Below, piece by piece: positions 7,272 through 10,594 of a DNA stretch of 10,594 nt. The stretch covers positions 1 to 10,594 of the forward strand of contig OMRN01000245.1 of the NCBI GenBank assembly GCA_900313265.1, written 5' to 3'. Position 1 is the stretch's first letter. Each line of letters begins with the position of its first letter. Position numbers and translations under genes: made by a program. This DNA comes from an uncultured Lachnospiraceae bacterium (GTDB taxonomy: Bacteria; Bacillota; Clostridia; Lachnospirales; Lachnospiraceae). The notes beneath the pieces were generated by a model. The model did no database searches. It saw only the letters and a list, made by a program, of their open reading frames with translations, and was not told where the DNA came from.

Positions 7272-8495
7272 TTACTGGTTCTTTTTCTCAACCTCAAGCA
7301 TTTTCATGGCACGGACTTTGGTGGAAAGACCGAAGAGATTGATAAATCCGTCCGCATCGTGATGATCGTATAAATCACCGGTTGTAAACGATGCAAGGCT
7401 TTCGTTATACAAAGAGTAGGGAGAGGTTGTTCCGGCTTTGATAATGTTTCCTTTATACAGTTTGAATTTAACTTCACCGGTTACATATTCCTGTGTAGAT
7501 GTAATGAATGCACGGATTGCGTCGCAAAGAGGAGTGAACCATTTGCCTTCGTAAATAACCTGTGCAAGAAGTGCACCCATTTCCGCTTTGGTGCGGTAGC
7601 AGTCACGGTCTAAAATCAGTTCTTCAAGCTGCTGATGAGCTTCATAAAGAATGGTTCCGCCCGGTGTTTCATAAACACCACGGGATTTCATTCCGACAAC
7701 GCGGTTTTCTACAATATCGATGATTCCGATACCGTGCTTTCCGCCGATCTGGTTTAATTTGCGGATGATATCGGAAACCTTCATGGTCTCACCATTGATG
7801 GCAACGGGAACACCCTTTTCAAAGGAAAGGGAAACGTATTCGCCTTCATCCGGCGCTTTTTCGGGAGTAACACCGAGAACGAGAAGATGATCGTAATTCG
7901 GCTCGTTAGCGGGATCTTCCAGTTCGAGTCCCTCGTGGGAAATATGCCAGATGTTGCGGTCACGGCTGTAGGATGAATCTGCGGCAAACGGAAGATCGAT
8001 GCCGTGTGCGTGGCAGTATTCGATTTCGGATTCGCGGGAATCCAGTTTCCACAAAGGGCTTCTCCAGGGCGCGATGATTTTTAAATCCGGAGCAAGAGCC
8101 TTGATTCCGAGTTCGAAACGGATCTGATCGTTTCCTTTTCCGGTTGCACCGTGGCAGATGGCAGCAGCGCCTTCTTTTCTGGCAATCTCAACCAGACGTT
8201 TTACAATGGCAGGTCTTGCCATGGAAGTTCCGAGAAGATATTTGTTTTCATAAACGGCATGTGCCTGAACACACGGAACCACATAATTTTCACAGAATTC
8301 GTCCACGATATCTTCAATGTAAAGTTTGGTGGCACCGGAGAGTTTGGCACGCTCATTCAGCCCGTCCAGTTCATTTCCCTGTCCGCAGTCCACGCAGACA
8401 CAGATTACTTCATAATCGAAATTCTCCTTCAGCCATGGAATGATGGCGGTAGTATCCAGACCGCCGGAATACGCTAATACAACTTTCTCTTTCAT
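7272..8495 (-). CDS. argG: Argininosuccinate synthase
   Basis: This cytosolic enzyme joins citrulline and aspartate with ATP to make argininosuccinate, the penultimate step of arginine synthesis. The 407-residue product has the family's usual length. The ATP-pyrophosphatase P-loop is AYSGGLDTT (residues 8-16). Further family motifs are VCVDCGQG, HGATGKGNDQIRFE, and YSRDRNIWHISHEG followed by LEDP. ATG at 8493-8495 was chosen because AAGGAGG lies 11 bases upstream. The reading frame stays open another 198 bases, but that stretch is AT-rich and contains the promoter. It is transcribed divergently from the GNAT gene and argJ, with ARG-box-like operators between them, and DUF1294 follows closely downstream. 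Confidence 0.98.
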   Translation of the reverse strand: MKEKVVLAYSGGLDTTAIIPWLKENFDYEVICVCVDCGQGNELDGLNERAKLSGATKLYIEDIVDEFCENYVVPCVQAHAVYENKYLLGTSMARPAIVKRLVEIARKEGAAAICHGATGKGNDQIRFELGIKALAPDLKIIAPWRSPLWKLDSRESEIEYCHAHGIDLPFAADSSYSRDRNIWHISHEGLELEDPANEPNYDHLLVLGVTPEKAPDEGEYVSLSFEKGVPVAINGETMKVSDIIRKLNQIGGKHGIGIIDIVENRVVGMKSRGVYETPGGTILYEAHQQLEELILDRDCYRTKAEMGALLAQVIYEGKWFTPLCDAIRAFITSTQEYVTGEVKFKLYKGNIIKAGTTSPYSLYNESLASFTTGDLYDHHDADGFINLFGLSTKVRAMKMLEVEKKNQ

Positions 8496-8579
8496 GTTTC
8501 GTAAATCCTCCTTTATAACTGCTTTGCTTTTCAAAAATAGATTTCGGTAATCATAAGCACTTTTTGCCGTGCAACAATG

Positions 8580-8608
8580 AGTATACAACAATATGATACG
8601 GTTCGCAA
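8580..8608 (-). promoter_or_regulatory. argG: argG promoter
   Basis: On the minus strand, TTGCGA (8603-8608), a 17-base spacer and TATACT (8580-8585) form a good sigma-A promoter. Predicted transcription starts near 8573, giving a leader of about 78 bases. The nearest ARG box (8618-8633) begins about ten bases upstream of the -35. Confidence 0.75.
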
Positions 8609-8615
8609 GCATAAT

Positions 8616-8695
8616 TATTGCATAAAAATGCAAAATATAATGAATAAATGCATAAATTGGCATAAAAATACAAAAATTATGAATAAAAATCAAAA
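8616..8695 (+). promoter_or_regulatory. ArgR operator cluster: four ARG-box-like sites
   Basis: Box 1 is TTGCATAAAAATGCAA (8618-8633), a 6+4+6 inverted repeat close to the Bacillus ARG-box pattern. Box 2 is TGAATAAATGCA (8641-8652; half-sites only two bases apart). Box 3 is GGCATAAAAATACA (8659-8672; one mismatch per half). Box 4 is TGAATAAAAATCAA (8680-8693; good left half, weak right half). Centres fall at 8625.5, 8646.5, 8665.5 and 8686.5, i.e. steps of 21, 19 and 21 bases. ArgR hexamers are known to bind paired boxes about 21 bases apart, so this reads as two operator pairs. The cluster lies between the argG and GNAT/argJ promoters. Confidence 0.75.
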
Positions 8696-8702
8696 AAACG
8701 GG

Positions 8703-8730
8703 TGGACATTTGAAAAAAATATGATATAGT
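8703..8730 (+). promoter_or_regulatory. Promoter of the GNAT-argJ operon
   Basis: TGGACA (8703-8708), a 16-base spacer and TATAGT (8725-8730) with an upstream TGA make an extended -10 promoter. Transcription would begin near 8737, leaving a leader of about 29 bases containing GAGGAA before ATG 8766. Box 4 of the ARG cluster ends about ten bases upstream of the -35. Confidence 0.7.
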
Positions 8731-8765
8731 AGTATGCGATGTAATTATAAGATGAGGAACTTTAT

Positions 8766-9224
8766 ATGGAAATCAGGGCAATGACAATTGAAGATTATCC
8801 CAAGGTTAAGAATCTGTGGCTGTCCATTGACGGATTCTGTATCCGAAGCCTGGATGATTCGAAAGAGGGAGTGGAAAAGTTTCTTTTAAGAAATCCTTCC
8901 TTAAGCTGTGTCTGTGTTACGGACGATCAGATTGTGGGAGCCATTCTTTGCGGTCATGACGGTCGACGAGGGTGCCTCTATCATGTATGTGTCCGAAAGG
9001 AATACCGGATGCGCGGCATCGGGAAAGCCATGGTTGCCTATTCGATGAGGAAATTAAAAGAAGAAGGAATCAACAAAGTTTCCCTGATTGCTTTTACCAA
9101 AAACGATGTCGGCAATGCTTTCTGGCATGAGATCGGATGGACGAAAAGAGAAGACTTAAACTATTATGATTTTGTATTAAATGAAGAGAATATTTTCTCA
9201 TTTAACAATCTGACGGAGAACTAA
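8766..9224 (+). CDS. GNAT family N-acetyltransferase beside argJ
   Basis: This 152-residue single-domain GNAT transfers acetyl from acetyl-CoA to an unidentified amine. The acetyl-CoA pyrophosphate-binding loop is RMRGIGKA (residues 81-88), preceded by a beta-strand with LYHVCV. VSLIAFTKNDVGNAFWHEIGW (105-125) is the typical motif B region. Residues GHDGRRG (63-69) are seen in YpeA-like GNATs. ATG 8766 is preceded by AGGA at suitable spacing. The stop is 23 bases before argJ, so it is the first gene of an arg operon under a putative ArgR operator. This makes a role in N-acetylglutamate supply plausible, but it lacks an amino-acid-kinase domain and substrate specificity is not readable from sequence. 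It could instead be an unrelated acetyltransferase carried in the operon. Confidence 0.93.
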   Translation: MEIRAMTIEDYPKVKNLWLSIDGFCIRSLDDSKEGVEKFLLRNPSLSCVCVTDDQIVGAILCGHDGRRGCLYHVCVRKEYRMRGIGKAMVAYSMRKLKEEGINKVSLIAFTKNDVGNAFWHEIGWTKREDLNYYDFVLNEENIFSFNNLTEN

Positions 9225-9247
9225 GAATAAAGAATAAGGAAGACGAT

Positions 9248-10471
9248 ATGAAAAAAACAGAAGGCGGAGTTACTGCTCCGAAAGGATTCAAAGCAGCCGT
9301 TTGTGCGGCGAACATCAAATATAAAGACAGGACGGACATGGCATTTCTTTTTAGCGAAACACCCTGTGTCTGTGCGGGTACGTTTACAAGCAATGTCGTA
9401 AAAGCAGCCTGTGTACAGTGGGACATGGAGATTGTATCTTCCGGCAGGGGAATGCACGGAGTTGTCGTTAATTCCGGAATTGCCAATGCCTGTACGGGAG
9501 AGGAAGGATTCAGGGCCTGTGAAATCACCGCAAAAGCCGCAGAGGAAAAACTGAATGTTCCTTATAATACCATTGCCACGGCATCGACCGGCGTGATTGG
9601 AATGCAGCTTCCGGTTGATAAATTAAAAGCCGGCGTGTATGAAATGAGCGGAAAACTGTCCGACAGTAAAGAAGCGGGAACCGAGGCCAGCAAAGCGATT
9701 ATGACCACCGATACCGTGAATAAGGAAACAGCGGTATCCATGGAAATCGGCGGAGTAACGGTAACACTCGGCGGTATGAGCAAGGGCTCGGGAATGATTC
9801 ATCCGAATATGTGCACCATGCTCGGATTTCTTACCACGGATTTAGCCATTGAAAAAGCACTTCTTCAGGAGGCATTATCCGATGTGGTGAAGGATACGTT
9901 CAATATGATTTCGGTGGACGGGGATACATCCACAAACGACACGCTTTTAATTATGGCGAACGGTCTTGCCGGAAATCCCGTCATTGACACGAAAGGTGAA
10001 GATTACGAGATTTTTAAAGAAGCGTTATATACCATCTGCCGGTATCTGGCAAGAACCATGGCCGGTGACGGGGAAGGAGCAACGAAACTCTTTACCGCAC
10101 ATGTTATCGGCGCAAAAACCGTGGCGGATGCGAAGGCGCTCGCCCGTTCCATCATCAGTTCGAATTTATCAAAGGCTGCCATCTACGGATGTGATGCCAA
10201 TTTCGGAAGATTCCTCTGTGCGATGGGATATTCCGGAGTAAATTTCAATCAGGAAGATGTGGAACTGTTTTTTGAAAGCGAAGCGGGAGAACTGAAGGTA
10301 TTCGATCACGGCGTACCGCTTGCCTTTGACGAGGAATATGCGACGAAACTGATGTCCGAAAAAGAGGTTATCGTGCGTGTTCATATGAACGAAGGAGACG
10401 GCGAAGCGGAAGCATGGGGCTGCGATCTGACCTATGATTACGTAAAAATCAATGCGGATTATCGTTCGTAA
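9248..10471 (+). CDS. argJ: Glutamate N-acetyltransferase / ornithine acetyltransferase (ArgJ)
   Basis: ArgJ moves the acetyl group from N-acetylornithine to glutamate (the cyclic arginine pathway). Bifunctional forms also use acetyl-CoA to make N-acetylglutamate. The 407-residue precursor is expected to self-cleave into alpha and beta chains just before the nucleophilic Thr190 in KGSGMIHPNMCTML. The residue before the scissile bond is Cys rather than the more usual Ala. The oxyanion-hole pair is Thr114-Gly115 in TASTGVIG, and the C-terminus ends NADYRS as is typical. ATG 9248 has AAGGAAG just upstream. It is downstream of, and probably cotranscribed with, the GNAT gene. No terminator follows in the visible 123 bases, so the operon may continue beyond the window. 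Confidence 0.98.
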   Translation: MKKTEGGVTAPKGFKAAVCAANIKYKDRTDMAFLFSETPCVCAGTFTSNVVKAACVQWDMEIVSSGRGMHGVVVNSGIANACTGEEGFRACEITAKAAEEKLNVPYNTIATASTGVIGMQLPVDKLKAGVYEMSGKLSDSKEAGTEASKAIMTTDTVNKETAVSMEIGGVTVTLGGMSKGSGMIHPNMCTMLGFLTTDLAIEKALLQEALSDVVKDTFNMISVDGDTSTNDTLLIMANGLAGNPVIDTKGEDYEIFKEALYTICRYLARTMAGDGEGATKLFTAHVIGAKTVADAKALARSIISSNLSKAAIYGCDANFGRFLCAMGYSGVNFNQEDVELFFESEAGELKVFDHGVPLAFDEEYATKLMSEKEVIVRVHMNEGDGEAEAWGCDLTYDYVKINADYRS

Positions 10472-10594
10472 CCGGGAAAGGATTAAATCTGCCGCAAATT
10501 GTGCGTCAAAAGAACAAAGAAACACAATCTCAGAATCCGAAAATAAATAATAAAAGCAAAAAAGAAACAAAAAACAGAAGTTAAAAATACAGAA
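10472..10594 (+). other. A-rich stretch after argJ, no gene supported
   Basis: The 123 bases to the window edge are strongly A-rich on this strand. A 27-codon GTG frame at 10501-10584 has no convincing ribosome binding site and encodes a low-complexity Lys/Asn string. No terminator hairpin was seen. It is probably intergenic, possibly leading into another arg gene. Confidence 0.5.

Noticed and set aside
8496..8573. T-box or riboswitch in the argG leader
   Set aside because: The leader is only about 78 bases, with just a tiny GCAC/GTGC hairpin and no T-box or terminator/antiterminator features.
8496..8693. N-terminal extension of argG to an upstream ATG at 8693
   Set aside because: The stretch is AT-rich, holds the promoter and ARG boxes, and the family start MKEKVVLAYSGG with AAGGAGG upstream fits 8495.
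10501..10584. Small GTG-initiated ORF of 27 codons after argJ
   Set aside because: The product is low-complexity Lys/Asn/Gln from an A-rich region, with no convincing SD.

Overview
The window looks like a chromosomal segment of an anaerobic, low-to-moderate GC Firmicute, most likely a Lachnospiraceae (Clostridia) member. This rests on the secA-prfB gene pair, strong GGAGG-type ribosome binding sites, sigma-A promoters with extended -10 elements, a Firmicute-style arginine regulon (argG, and argJ with Bacillus/Clostridium-like ARG boxes), and the DUF975 and DUF1294 families. The assignment comes from recognised sequence character, not a database search.

Layout. (1) 1-2953, + strand: the 3' two thirds of secA, then prfB. 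prfB needs a +1 programmed frameshift, and the in-frame stop at the shift site is TAA rather than the usual TGA. (2) 5726-3021, - strand: a tightly coupled three-gene operon. It encodes a small membrane protein with an Asn/Gln-rich five-residue repeat tail, a DUF975 multi-spanning membrane protein, and a membrane-bound Cache-like/GGDEF diguanylate cyclase. The genes overlap by 8 and 4 bases, a good promoter lies upstream and an intrinsic terminator downstream. (3) 5947-6924, + strand: a solitary EamA (DMT) transporter whose best promoter sits almost on top of its ATG. (4) 8495-6962, - strand: argG followed by a small DUF1294 membrane protein. (5) 8766-10471, + strand: a GNAT acetyltransferase and argJ, diverging from argG. 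The 270-base divergent region carries two well-formed promoters with a cluster of four ARG-box-like sites between them, spaced about two helical turns apart.

How it fits together. secA/prfB are housekeeping genes for secretion and translation termination. argG, the GNAT gene and argJ form an arginine-biosynthesis locus probably under ArgR control; argB or other arg genes may follow beyond the right edge. The middle operon is the least explained part: a sensory diguanylate cyclase translationally coupled to two uncharacterised membrane proteins, possibly a signalling or envelope-associated module. No RNA genes, insertion sequences, CRISPR arrays or phage genes were seen. The most noteworthy signals are the TAA-type prfB frameshift site, the phased ARG-box array, the pentapeptide tail that also encodes the next gene's ribosome binding site, and the shared extended -10 motif of three promoters.
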